Part shown: piece by piece, positions 47,726-58,440 of the stretch
Position numbering within the stretch: position 1 is the first letter of the stretch
Layout of the letters: each line of letters starts with the position of its first letter
From: Climacium dendroides
Lineage: Eukaryota; Streptophyta; Bryopsida; Hypnales; Climaciaceae
Assembly (NCBI GenBank): GCA_950106755.1
Contig: OX467091.1
Span: 20,973,538-21,037,537, forward strand
Reading direction: 5' to 3'
Length of the DNA stretch: 64,000 nt
Made by a program: the position numbers and the translations under genes
The notes under the pieces: generated by a model
Seen by the model: only the letters and a program-made list of their open reading frames with translations
What the model was told of the DNA's origin: nothing
Databases searched by the model: none

Positions 47726-48292
47726 CTCCTTCCATCCCATAATGATCTTCTTTTTGGCCTTGTTTTTTGTCCCAAAATGATCTTCCTATTGCACTTTGTG
47801 ATGTTGAAATTGATCAAGTTTGACTTGTGATTGTTGTTTGGGATTAGGAAAACAATTATAAGTAGTAGTTCCCCCTCTATCTATGCAATCATCAAGTAAA
47901 AGACAAATAAAATGATTGAAGGGATCAATGAACATGATTTTTTTCTTATTTTTTGCATCTCTTTGAATATTCCCCAATTGAAGTAGATTAAACTTTGGGA
48001 GGCAAAATATAGTTCTATACTTGGTTTTAGCCATATACTAAATGCCCACAAAATGACCCCCTGACACTCAACAATTAGGTGCTCACTGGTGTTCTTTGAA
48101 AATGCCCAAAATTTTTCACTTTTCAATATTCTAAAACTACACTTTGAAAAGGGTTCTAAAACTCAAATTTTTTAGGATGGGAAGAGATCATCAAAATCTA
48201 CTTATTGTGCAAAATAAGTCTTTAAAAAGTTATTTTTAGCCTTAATCCAAAAGATTTTGTCCAACAAGAAGATCGTTTTGGGACGGAGGTAG
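47726..48292. mobile_element. Stowaway-like (Tc1/mariner) miniature element S1
   Basis: 567 bp between TA dinucleotides. Left end CTCCTTCCATCCCATAATGA, right end (reverse complement) CTACCTCCGTCCCAAAACGA: the CTCCCTCCGTCCC terminus known from plant Stowaway elements. The empty site ATATAGTATGTTTTAG is present in the sister arm at about 45,705. No transposase. Confidence 0.85.
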
Positions 48293-48410
48293 TATGTTTT
48301 AGTGGGGCTTCAAATTTCAACATTCATCCACATATTGGATACAAAATATCACATGAGCATATATCGCATATTCATAAGTATGTTTTCCATTCATAATTTA
48401 GCAATTTCCT

Positions 48411-50540
48411 CCAAAAAAAAATTTAATTGAAAATTTTATGGCAAAAAATCCTTATGATTTTCTATCATCATTTAGCCAAATTATTATTTTTTGGGTGCAA
48501 TCTAGCACTATAAAGCCCCCAAAAGTGCCTAATTAATATTGTCAGTGTTGACACAAACTTCATGAAAGATGATTAAATATTCATAAAATCATTTTATTTG
48601 TTACCAAGTTAACTGTTAAAAGACGTTAAGGCCAAAAAGTGGTTGATGGATGACTTCATTGTTCACTCTGAATAGAAACAAAGAATGCACCTATTAATTC
48701 AATAATTGAAGTAGTTTTCATGACTACTTTGGTCATGGGGGCCACATCCTTTAAGGGTTAATGAAAATGATTTGAGGAATATATTTGTTCATAGATGTGA
48801 GCAAAAACATATGAACTTTCAACAAAGACTTGGACATTTAAGGATGCAATGATTTGATATACTTTATCAAATTTTATGTCTACGAAACAAACTTTAATGC
48901 ACACCTTAACAAGCCCCTCCAATCTAAATATCCATGCAATATATCTTGTGAATGATATTTTTAGATGAGTTCTTAATCCTTATTTAAAATATGGGCCTTG
49001 GACCACTAATTCCAAGCTTTAGTATCCATCGCCGTCTTTGTTTCCCTCTGGCAACTAGATTTGAATGAAGAATTTTGCATTTAATTTTTAGAGACAAAGT
49101 CAAATGTTTTCTACTAGTCATAAAATTTAAGAATGTTTTTAGAAAATTTTGAAATGATGTAGAATTTTTTTAAATAAATATAGGAAAAATTCTTAGCAAA
49201 TACAAAATATACTTAAAAAATTAAATATATTCAACATAGATGTGTATTATAGTGTATAATATTATGGTATAATCCAAGGTTATCGTATCACTTTTAAATT
49301 AAAATACCAACAAACTATGGTTATAGGCCCAAAGTTTCTATAGTCATAAAATATTGAAATTTATTAATTTAAAAAAAAATCAATTAGAGTAGATACTAAA
49401 CTTAATGAGCTTAATATCATTGAATTGGGTCAAACTCAAAAAGAAAATCATTTTTATGGTTAAAATTTGCATGAAGAGTAAGAAGTAAGAAATGACCAAA
49501 ATACACTACAAGGATCATTTGTAAATTAAGCATCTTCTTTTTAAAAAATTCAATATTGCCATAATGAGGAATTTATAATACTATTCATTGAAAATATACT
49601 CAAGCAACTTCAAAAAAAATTTAGTTGGTAAAATGGGATTTTTTTTCCATCCTATAGACTTAGATGTACAATTTTTTTCCAATTCAAAGATGCATCAAAA
49701 TGACTTAAATAAATTAACTTGGTGTTGATTTAGAAACAAAAGTTTTAGATTTTGAATTTTGAATAACATGAGTTCAAAAAGATTCATATTTGCTACAACC
49801 AATATTCTTAAATAATATTTGAAATTTCCTTTCATACTACTAGAATGCCATCCTAATTATTGACAATGTTAGAATAACTTTCTAGCATTGCATTTATAAC
49901 TATAAAGTTTTAAGTTTATTTATTGTTTAAAACTAAATTAAAAAGATGACCTTACTACTCTTTGTGCTATCAATGATGGTTGATTGTAGGATTTGAACTT
50001 TGGAGACCCTGTAGAATGGAAGTTTTTTAGTACATTTTAAATTTCTACATTAAATTATGAACTCACATTAAAATTGTAAAAGATAAGCATCTATGATAGT
50101 TTCATATTACTAAAGATATCAATATATGATATTAGAACAATCAAACATTGATTTGGATGAATAAACAAAGAGAGGAAAATGTAGGGGCCTCCATTATGAA
50201 AATTCAAATTGCTTTAAACTTTTTAACTTTAATTGTTGAGTTTTACACACTTCTCTATGTGTTTAATGGCCATGTTTTCAAATCTTTCTTATCTCTACTA
50301 TCTAATCTTGATCAAGAAACAACTTGTTGAGTATTAAAAGAAATTCAAAGCAATCAATTCCACCTGATCACCAAAAACAATTTTATAAATCCTACTTACT
50401 ATTTTTCACATTTCAATGATTCAAGGTAAACAATCCAATTGTGTTTTGAGAAAAGGTTGGTTATTTTCTATTGGCTTGTTTCTATTGGCATTGGGATCAT
50501 ATACACATAAGGTGGGAGCGTTGTAAACCAACAATGTACT
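48411..50540. other. AT-rich sequence private to unit 2, no gene recognised
   Basis: Very AT-rich; a 60-codon plus-strand frame at 50,148-50,330 shows no motif. No terminal repeats were recognised by eye. Confidence 0.5.
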
Positions 50541-50686
50541 CAGTGGCGTCACTTTTCACCCATGGTAGTCATTTTAGAACTTAAATGTAGATAGACTATA
50601 GATAGCTTACTGCTTGTAAGCTATTCATAGTCTAACTACATTTAGATTTTAGAATCATTGCTATACCTAGAAAGTGACTCCATTGG
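50541..50686. repeat. Foldback element or hairpin, about 70-bp arms
   Basis: The two halves are inverted copies meeting near 50,614. The inner arms are strongest: AAATGTAGATAGACTATAGATAGCTTAC against a right arm with three differences in 28 (loop TGCTT). The outer parts (GTGGCGTCACTTTT / AATGGAGTCACTTT) also pair. Absent from unit 1. Confidence 0.75.
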
Positions 50687-51139
50687 GTATTCCTATTGTA
50701 ATTTCTTGTGCATGTAGTCCATTTCTTCACCAACTTTTGTGATCTTGTGGTAGAAATAAATGTTGATGTTGACCAGTGAACATATGTAGTCATTAGTCAT
50801 TAATTAGTAATTGAAGATAGACAAGTGTCTATCCAAGGACTTCAACACCTCAAACAAATATTTTCAATGTTTTGTCAATTTCTCCTAAAGCATTTCAAAG
50901 AAATTGTAGACAAACATCACATTCAGAGTCTTCATCATGGCGAAGTCTCCCTAAGGTTATTGGGATCATACATATAGCTTGGCACAGAAACTCTCTAAGC
51001 GCATTAAGAATTACAGGAAAAACTAAATGAATTTTAAGATTCCTTTGTTAGGAGGTTTAAAATGTCCAAAATATATCTAATTGGATGGTAAACCCTGAAC
51101 ATTGTTTTCAGTTCCTGCCAGGAAGAAGAATTCAAATAC

Positions 51140-51481
51140 CATTAGAGAAAATCTGGACTCTCCAGAAGGCCGCTTAGGAACTACAGGAAGGGACCCAGGA
51201 TTGCATTTATTTTGCATGAGGTAGAATTTTTCCCCTATAGCTGTGGAACACAAGTGTCATCCCTGTAATAGTACAGTCATATGTCAGAGCTTTGGTACCC
51301 GCATACTTGTGTTCAATTGGAGAAGAAAATTAGAAAGTGAAATATATTCCCAATATTCACACAAAGTGAATCTTTTTTCTTGTCAGATATTCCGTCCTTT
51401 TGCTAGCTTAGTAGGGCTCCAGTAATAGACTGGTTTGTCACACCTTGGCGGCCTTCTGGAGAGTCCAGATTTTCTCTAATG
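51140..51481. mobile_element. 342-bp element with perfect 34-bp terminal inverted repeats
   Basis: Left end CATTAGAGAAAATCTGGACT (first 20 of 34) is matched exactly by the inverted right end at 51,448-51,481. Unit 1 reads uninterrupted AAATACCAAACTTGAGAG at the matching place (about 24,835). No target duplication longer than one base is apparent. Non-coding. The identical ends suggest a recent insertion; superfamily unknown. Confidence 0.8.
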
Positions 51482-52080
51482 CAAACTTGAGAGAATGATG
51501 GCCAACTTTCGTGAGTCCATCGAAGAGTGGAGTTCGTTTTACAGTAAGCGTTCATTTCCAGTCTTGTAGCCGCCCCGGTCATCTTGGGAGGACGCATGTA
51601 CTGTTGCCGACATCCCAATAGCCAAGCAAACTCAACACATGTCTTCCCAAAGCTCAAATACTTCCTCTGACAGTTCAATACGAGGTGTTCCAGGATACAA
51701 ACCTTGGGGCCCAAATCTCCGTTCACAAGTGCAGAAAGATTTTGTGTTTCCATGCAATCAAGTCTACATCTTGAGGAAGAGAAACGCAACAAATTTCAGG
51801 ATCCGCGGTCTTTTACGTCTGCATACTGTTGCTGTGCCTGAAGGTGACCAGCGTCGCATGGTTGGCTAGATGTGGGAACAATTACAGCATCACTTCTGAT
51901 CCGTCAGTGAGTGAATAGCAAAACTGGGCTATATAGAAATCAACTTAGTTCCCCCTCGTGAACTCATTGCAGCATGCACGACATACGGCTCGGGACTACG
52001 TTACAGCACTGAAGACACAAAAGGCATCATTCACACTTTCAACATTCTTCTTCACATTGTTGATCATGACATCGAGTTCT

Positions 52081-52240
52081 CCAACAGTTAAACGAGAGAA
52101 TTGGACTTGGAGGTGCCAGCCAATGTTAAAGACTCAGAAGCCTCACGTTTATTCAAGGGACCATTCCTTCTGCTCAGTGAAGAGCCAATGCTCGCCTCCT
52201 TCTCTCAGCGTTTGGTGTCTTTCACTTGAGTTGAGCTCAA
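52081..52240 (+). other. Insert in the unit 2 exon remnant, possible exon fragment
   Basis: Unit 1 lacks this stretch. On the plus strand it reads TRELDLEVPANVKDSEASRL and FKGPFLLLSEEPMLASFSQR before TGA. The composition looks protein-like, but only about 47 codons are open and no family is recognised. Confidence 0.3.
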
Positions 52241-52323
52241 GATTTTGAAAGATAATCTATTTTCTCAAGGGCGCTGAAACAGGCGGGCAGCTCCTTAAGC
52301 ATGTTCCGATAATGTACAATCGT

Positions 52324-53049
52324 CACTACAACAGAAAGCACTGTTTGCAACACAGTAGCAATTCATTTGCAATGGTTCTGCAATTGAATGATATATAACT
52401 CAACTTAGTCTAGATCTCAAAAAATAACTAATGCATAGCAAAAGAATTGCAAACTTGTTATTGATGTAGTAACAAAGTCTTGGACACAGAATCCATGCTA
52501 TATTATTCTAAAAGTGTTGTAAATTGAAAATGCAAAATCATGTAAGAAACTATTGCAAAAGCGTTGCAATAATCATTGCAAAGAAATATGTAATTACATA
52601 TAATCAATACGATTCTTAGATTTGGGAGTCTCAAATCTAACTGAAATGTAGATTTCAAGTTTCAATATCAATAATTTGTACATTTTAGAATTTTGATCTA
52701 GACAATTTCTAGATTTCAAGAGTTCAAAATGTTAATAATATGTACATTTCATTTATTTAAAAACTTCGTAGATCCACATACTATAAAATTTTGTAGATTG
52801 TAAACTATACCAAATCTCGAAATGGATGGAATTTACAGTTCTAGATTTTGACAACTTACAACTCTTATGTGTTCAACCTCGTAGTACCCTTGACTATCAA
52901 TATGGGATATTGCAAACACTAGCATAGATGTACCATTGTAGTGCCAATGCAAATACACTGCAAAACCATTGCAAAGTCATTCCAAAAAAATTGCGGGAAT
53001 TGCAAAACCATTGCAGAAACTGTTGCAAACTGTACACTCTCTTGTAGTG
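52324..53049. mobile_element. CACTA-type miniature element, 726 bp
   Basis: Starts CACTACAACAGAAAG and ends CTCTCTTGTAGTG; flanked on both sides by CGT (52,321-52,323 and 53,050-53,052), a 3-bp target duplication. Subterminal regions are packed with TTGCAA/GCAAT words in both orientations, as CACTA elements carry subterminal transposase-binding repeats. No transposase. Confidence 0.82.
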
Positions 53050-53203
53050 CGTCTAGCTAGCTTCACAACAGGAGGGATCATTACTAGCTTCCTCTACAAA
53101 AATTTGCAACCGAGGAAGGACAAAATGTACGTATAATTATAGTGATAACCTGACCTGAGGGAGAGCACTCCAATTGATCTCGCACAATACCATATTGCGG
53201 AAA

Positions 53204-54085
53204 CTAAGGTGGCAATTCCAGTTCGGTAAGGTTGCGCCACGCACATGTTGACAAATTGTAGAGCCAGACACGATCATACTTTCGCTCGTGCTCCCTGGAA
53301 TGTACAAGTAAGAACTCGTTGCAAGCCAGAAGAGACAATTCATGATCCTCCTCTGAATATTCATAGATGCTCGGGTCACACTCGTGCACTTCCATTTTCA
53401 CCCAAGCAGTTGCCTTCTCGGGGAGACGAAACTCTGAAATGAAATACTTTCCTGCAATACTCTCACCATCCCGCATGCGATTTGTAGAGCCTGGAGGTGC
53501 TTCTTTGTGCAACACAAAGAGATGGTCGTTTATGAGTTCAATGCAATTTGGCTCCACCATGAGTCCTGGTGCAATATCAGAAGGATTGAAATGCTGCAGG
53601 TTTCCATCTGCACAGTGGTACACGCATGGACAAATGGGATACAAACTGTTTTCCAACACTGTTGAATGCTCCCATCCAAAAATGCGTCCCTCTCTTGATT
53701 CTAGCACCGACCACGCATTGCTATGGGAGTCATAGACTTGAGCCAAGCGACCGTTGCAATCGAAACTGTAGCCCACAACATGCAGTTTATACGAGTCTTT
53801 TGATTTCCTGTCCACAGTAAGCTGCAGCATCTCATCAGATTCTCCAGCCCCCATGCTGAGTAGATGAGGGAGTTTCCTCTTCCTTTGGTTTAAAACATTC
53901 ACCACAACGATTTGCAAAGGCCCCTCCACATCCCTCCATTTCCATGGACTGCAAAAGAGTCCACCATCAGCTGCAGAAGTTTTGAAAACCGGAACATAAT
54001 CCGCATTAGCTTCAAAGACGTGCCTTTGTTTCCATGCTGTAGAAGCTAACAAAGACGTGCCATTCGTTTGTTTCCAAGGCCATGG
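53204..54085 (-). CDS. F-box/kelch-like protein, C-terminal exon without the F-box
   Basis: A 294-codon open frame on the minus strand. It reads GGLFCSPWKWRDVEGPLQIV VVNVLNQRKRKLP, then YKLHVVGYSFDCNGRLAQVY DSHSNAWSVLES, VYHCADGNLQHFNP, FISEFRLPEKATAW and DRVWLYNLSTCAWRNLTEL. This pattern (contents of a shop-window 'GGL' strand, a 'VYDS..W' strand, and an 'AW' strand) is that of the beta-propeller-like substrate-binding part of plant F-box/kelch proteins, which choose targets for SCF ubiquitin ligases. There is no F-box and no in-frame ATG. A CTCAG acceptor-like site precedes 54,085, so the F-box exon may have lain upstream, where a Helitron now sits 73 bp away. A 42-bp in-frame tandem duplication is at the 5' end. 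Probably a fragment. Confidence 0.6.
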   Translation of the reverse strand, partial: PWPWKQTNGTSLLASTAWKQRHVFEANADYVPVFKTSAADGGLFCSPWKWRDVEGPLQIVVVNVLNQRKRKLPHLLSMGAGESDEMLQLTVDRKSKDSYKLHVVGYSFDCNGRLAQVYDSHSNAWSVLESREGRIFGWEHSTVLENSLYPICPCVYHCADGNLQHFNPSDIAPGLMVEPNCIELINDHLFVLHKEAPPGSTNRMRDGESIAGKYFISEFRLPEKATAWVKMEVHECDPSIYEYSEEDHELSLLACNEFLLVHSREHERKYDRVWLYNLSTCAWRNLTELELPP

Positions 54086-54507
54086 CTGAGACCTTCAGCG
54101 TAGTTGGAAACTAGCTTGAACCTCAAACAGCACGGGACTCGAAAAGGCTGTTGCTTATCATACTACTAAAATCATAAGTCCCTTTGTAATATCACAAATG
54201 CTACCATTAATACTAGGGACTTGTGCTTGCTATGCTACGCAATCATTATATTACATATTAGTAAATTTTGATATATTTGAATAGAATGCATGATAATGAT
54301 TTCAATAAGTCTTTAAAATAATTATTTTAAATATTTTGTAAAAATATTTTCAATCATGCATACATAAAAATTGTATTTTCATACAATGTGATATTACACA
54401 AATAGAGTAGCAATTTGCAATCACTTTTGTAATATCACTTTTTACAAAAGGTGATATTATAGAAATAATATAGTCGTTGCAATTGAAGTGATATTAAAGA
54501 GGATCCA

Positions 54508-56064
54508 TGTAAACCACCATATTGGTTCACTTTTAATATAATAGAAAATAATTAAAATATATATATGAGTTTTAGATTTAAAAGTGTTAGTATCCTAAAT
54601 TAAACTATAACCATTAGTTAAAAGACTTTTAGTACATAGGACAAGAAACTAGATCAAAATTTCAACCCAAAAATATTTAAAAAAATAAAAAATAAAAAAA
54701 AAGAATTGAAAACAAGGATTAAAAGTTGGAAATGGATCTAAATATAAATCAAAAACCAACAAAAAAGAAAAAAAATATGAAAAGCACAAAAGAAGTTATC
54801 AAACTTAAAACTACTATAAGAAAACTAACATAGTGGTAGAAACTCTAATTTAGGCAATTAGTAATGATTTAATGAAATTTCAGTAAATTAGCTTGGATGA
54901 AAGTGATTAGGAGTGTTAGTTAGTTAGTTGGAGGAAAAGGTCGAATTAGGGTTAGGAGTCCTTTCTCCTCTCTCTCTTCTCTCTTGTGTTTCTTGCTTTT
55001 TGCTCTCTTGTGTGTTGAGTGTGTATATCTTTTTGGGAGAAAACAATGAGCGCAAGAGGCTGATTGAGGATCATAGTCAATTCGTCGAGTAGGTTTTCAC
55101 TCAATTGAAGTGACAATGGGGTGAAAAGTGAGGTTTGGTGAGGTCAGATGGGAGAGTGAGAGAGAATATGAAGTGAAATATCAGGTTTTGGGAATCCTCC
55201 TTGAACCTGCCCACTTTGAGGAGCAATTTTGGAAGCGTGAAGACTCCAATGAAGCTGAATTTTGAAAGGATGGAGCGCCTTGAGGTCAGCTTTCCAAGAA
55301 GCTATCACTCGCCTTCATCGGAGCACGGACGAGATGGTGGCAACCAATTTTGTGGGAGATAGAATGCTGCCGCAGCTATGGAAGACTATCAAGTTTTAAG
55401 AGCTACAGCGTGCAGAGGGAGTTATGGATTCCAACAAAATTTGAAGGGAAGATGAAGATCAAAGTTAGCTTCCAAACGAGACTAGTTTCACCTAATTTGG
55501 AGCAAAATTGAGGCGCTGATGGCTATTTTACTAATGAGGTGTTTGCTGGCCCTACTGCAAGGCCGAATTTGAGGTTTTAGTGAACTTTCTTTCCCTTGTC
55601 ATTGTAAAACTGCAATTTTCATTGCACATGGTTATGGAAAAAAGTTAGTAAAGCAAGGATGAGCGAGTTGGATGAGTAAAAAATGATTGAAAGTGCATGC
55701 AAGTCTCATGTTAAAGCTTAATGGAAATGGAGTGTTGGGGATAGCATGGTGTACTGAAATTGTCCATTCAAACACAATTTGGGTCATTTTGGAGCCTCTA
55801 AGGGCATACTTGAGTACAATTTGACTTAAGAAGTTTTCCTAAAATGTGTGGATGAGTGATTTAGTAATTGAGGTAGATTAGGGCTTGTTTTTTTAGGGAT
55901 TTAGGAGGGCTGACCCTCTTTTGTTTAGGATCAATGAACTAAAAATCTACCAAAACATTAATAGAGTCCATTGCTTGAAGGCGTTTAGGTTAGAGAGTCC
56001 TATACACTCCTCTTCCAGCCCAATTTTGTGAATGAGTTTTACCTTAAGGTGAAATTCACTCACA
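54508..56064. mobile_element. Solo LTR, 1,557 bp
   Basis: Starts TGTAAACCACC and ends TTCACTCACA (TG..CA). Direct copies of ATCCA flank it (54,503-54,507 and 56,065-56,069), a 5-bp target duplication. Removing it with one copy of the duplication restores the Helitron text GAGGATC.ATA..TGATATTAT seen in H1 and H4. A TATATATATGAG promoter-like run lies near 54,559 and a CT-rich stretch near 54,965. No internal retrotransposon genes remain, so the element was reduced to one LTR. Confidence 0.75.
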
Positions 56065-56216
56065 ATCCATAGGATGATATTATAGAGGTAGCAAATCCAT
56101 TGCTTCTCTTGACTTTACACTTTTTTGCACTTTTATGATTTTGTACTTTTGTAAGCTTTGAGCTTTCATGATTTCAATTTTCTATTGCTACTACCAAATG
56201 ATTTTGAGAAATTTAT

Positions 56217-56405
56217 TCAATTGAAGTGATTTTGGATTCTACAACAATTAAGTTGTTCACAAAGTTTTTTAGATTTATAATTTTTTCTTTTCAATTCTTC
56301 AATTTGGGTTGCCATTTTTTGTATCAATGGAGTCAAATTTCTAATGCATTCTAATGTATGTGTATCTTTTATAGTATTTATCATTGCATATGTTTCATTC
56401 ATCAT
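56217..56405 (-). pseudogene. Conserved Helitron frame, H3 copy, shortened
   Basis: MNETYAMINTIKDTHTLECI RNLTPLIQKMATQIEELKRK aligns with the H1 and H4 frames. A stop follows ..QNHFN where the others continue LINFSNHLVVGTEN. Confidence 0.5.
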
Positions 56406-57599
56406 TCAATAAATTTCTATTGTACATTTCAATATATGCTTACTTATAAAAAAAATGTTTTACTTATAAAACAAAGATATTAGTCATTTTTATTTGAAGG
56501 TTTATTGAAATTTTTGTTCTACATTCTATCAAATACATAAAAATTCTTATAAAATTCTAATGATGAATGTGTAGCATAGCAAGTGCCAATTGCTAATTAC
56601 TTACTAAAAACTCTATGCAGCAACAAAATGAAGTCAGAAATTGAATGAAGTAATGGCGTTGTTATTCAAAGAAACTACCCAATGGCTATGGTCTGTTCTT
56701 GAGTTGCAGACGTCTTTGGATGTTTCGACAGCCAAGATTGTTGGAGATGGGATAGTCTGAGTACGATCATTTTGTGTAGAAATGAAATCATTGGCGTTGA
56801 ATCATAAATATGTACCAATTTGGCAAGCTGTCCAATCTGATGAAAACACTCAAAAACACTTGACCCAACAATACCATGGCCGCTTGATAGTTTCTTTGAA
56901 TAACAATCTGAACTTTCAATCCACTTCATCCATCTCCATTCAAATTTTAGATCACATTATTGCATAATTTATTCAATGGGTGATGGGTGGTTAGGTCTTG
57001 TACTATAAAAAAATCCTTGCTAAAAGTATACTCTAAAGATTTTCTCCATTAGGCTCATCTTTTCATTTTTGTTGATGGTTGTCTAACAACTCTCCTTTGC
57101 CTTTGTTAACTTTGTTGGATGAAGTAAGACATCCATTTTTCACCCATTTTTTTATGTTTCTTTTTTTTTTTCATTTCAACATGCATCAAAGAATCATCGA
57201 GGAGGTATTTTTCCAATAAACAAGCATATTTTGAGTTGTCAATTTACCAATTGTAATTGTGCAATATGTAAACTTCTATTAACATGCTAATGATTTAGAT
57301 TTTAACCATCAAAATCATCTAACTTGAGGATGAGATTGGCTATTGAATGAAGCTTACAAAGTATAATTTTTATTTGTAGTTAGTTTCAAACAAATAAAAG
57401 TGAATAATATATTGTGAATGCAACCATATATGGTATTATTTAGGCTTTTTTCTAGATTTTTAATCCCTAAAGTCCCAAAGTCCCTATGGGGGATTCTTAG
57501 GATTTCAGGTAGGCTTTTATGATCTCAATTTTTGATATAATTTTTTGAATATTTTCTAAAGATAGAGCATCAGATTAGCTTTCTGCGAATATAATTTCT

Positions 57600-58440
57600 A
57601 TTTCAATTGGTGCTTGGAAACAAAAGTTATGCCACCACGAGTCTAAAAAGCAACTCAAGGGGCAGCCCCAAAAAATCACAAAAAGTTAAATTTTTTTAAT
57701 TTTTAATTTTTTTTCTTAAAGATTATATTTTTGTCTACCTTTGAAGCTTTAAATCATTCTATTTGGACTAATGATGAAAAAATTATGGACAATCTTAGTT
57801 TTGGGGCAATCTAAGCATCTTCTTGAAAAAATAACTTATAGAATCTATTTTTTAATGCAATTTTTACAATTTTTCCAAAACAATTGTTAGACAAGATTAA
57901 AATTGCTTCCTACAACAATGTCACCATTGGAATTATTGTATTTCAATTCCATCTTAGAGCAATTAATGGTTTAGTTATCCCTTCAATCTTGAACCTACTT
58001 CTACTTAACAATTTTTTAATGAGTGAAAATTAAGTGTATTCTAGTTGAATTTTTTTCCTAGATTCTCAATTCAATTTTTCAATATAAAAAGTTAGAAAAT
58101 TAAAATCATTAGTGCAAAAATTTTAAGCTAAGTAGATTCAAAGCCAAAAAATCTAGCCAATCAAGGTGTAAAAAAAATATTAAATTCATCACTTTAAATA
58201 AAAATACCTTGCAATCTAGATAGTCAAAGTTCTTCAAATTTTTTTCACACATTTTTATACTAGTGTAGTACAAGATCTTATAGTTAGATGCATAAAAAAA
58301 ACAAAATCTAATAGTTTTTTGGTCTTTGCAAATGAAATGGCAGTTTTGAGTGGATTTTGATTGAAAAAGGGTTGGAACTTTGGACTTAAATGTGAAATGA
58401 CAAAGTGATTTGTGGCACTACAAAGTTTTTTACCAAAACG
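57600..58440. repeat. Diverged direct repeat, first copy
   Basis: Shares in the same order with 59,600-60,480: AAAAAATTATGGACAA, a CAACA..TCA.CCATTGG..TT stretch, a TACTA..GTA.TACAAGATC.TA stretch, and GAAATGGCAGTTTT. Divergence is high. Could be relics of two LTRs or an old duplication. Confidence 0.55.

Larger units (their letters stand above)
45345..48410. repeat. Local tandem duplication, arms at 45,345 and 47,497
   Basis: AATTTCATCCAAGAGACTAA begins both arms (about 45,346 and 47,500). Both continue through TGACGTGTCATTGAAGTATT, GACGACATGGATGCTTTCTA and CTTGTTTATTAACATC to the dispersed repeat with ATAGTATGTTTTAGTGGGGC. Arm 1 contains a 122-bp insert and the nested Helitrons; arm 2 contains the Stowaway-like element. 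Confidence 0.85.
26017..52320. repeat. Segmental duplication, unit 2
   Basis: Counterpart of unit 1 (see 5,618-25,559). It is about 6 kb longer, chiefly through insertions at 26.89-27.94, 28.52-31.73, 45.38-50.69, 51.14-51.48 and 52.08-52.24 kb. Confidence 0.85.
54158..56596 (+). mobile_element. Non-autonomous Helitron H3 (interrupted by a solo LTR)
   Basis: Starts TCATACTACTAAAATCATAA after A (54,157) and ends GCCAATTGCTAA before T (56,597), 5'-TC and 3'-CTAA (CTRR rule). Without the LTR and one target duplication it is about 877 bp, collinear with H1 and H4. The ends lie between the F-box-like exon and AT-rich sequence. Confidence 0.8.
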
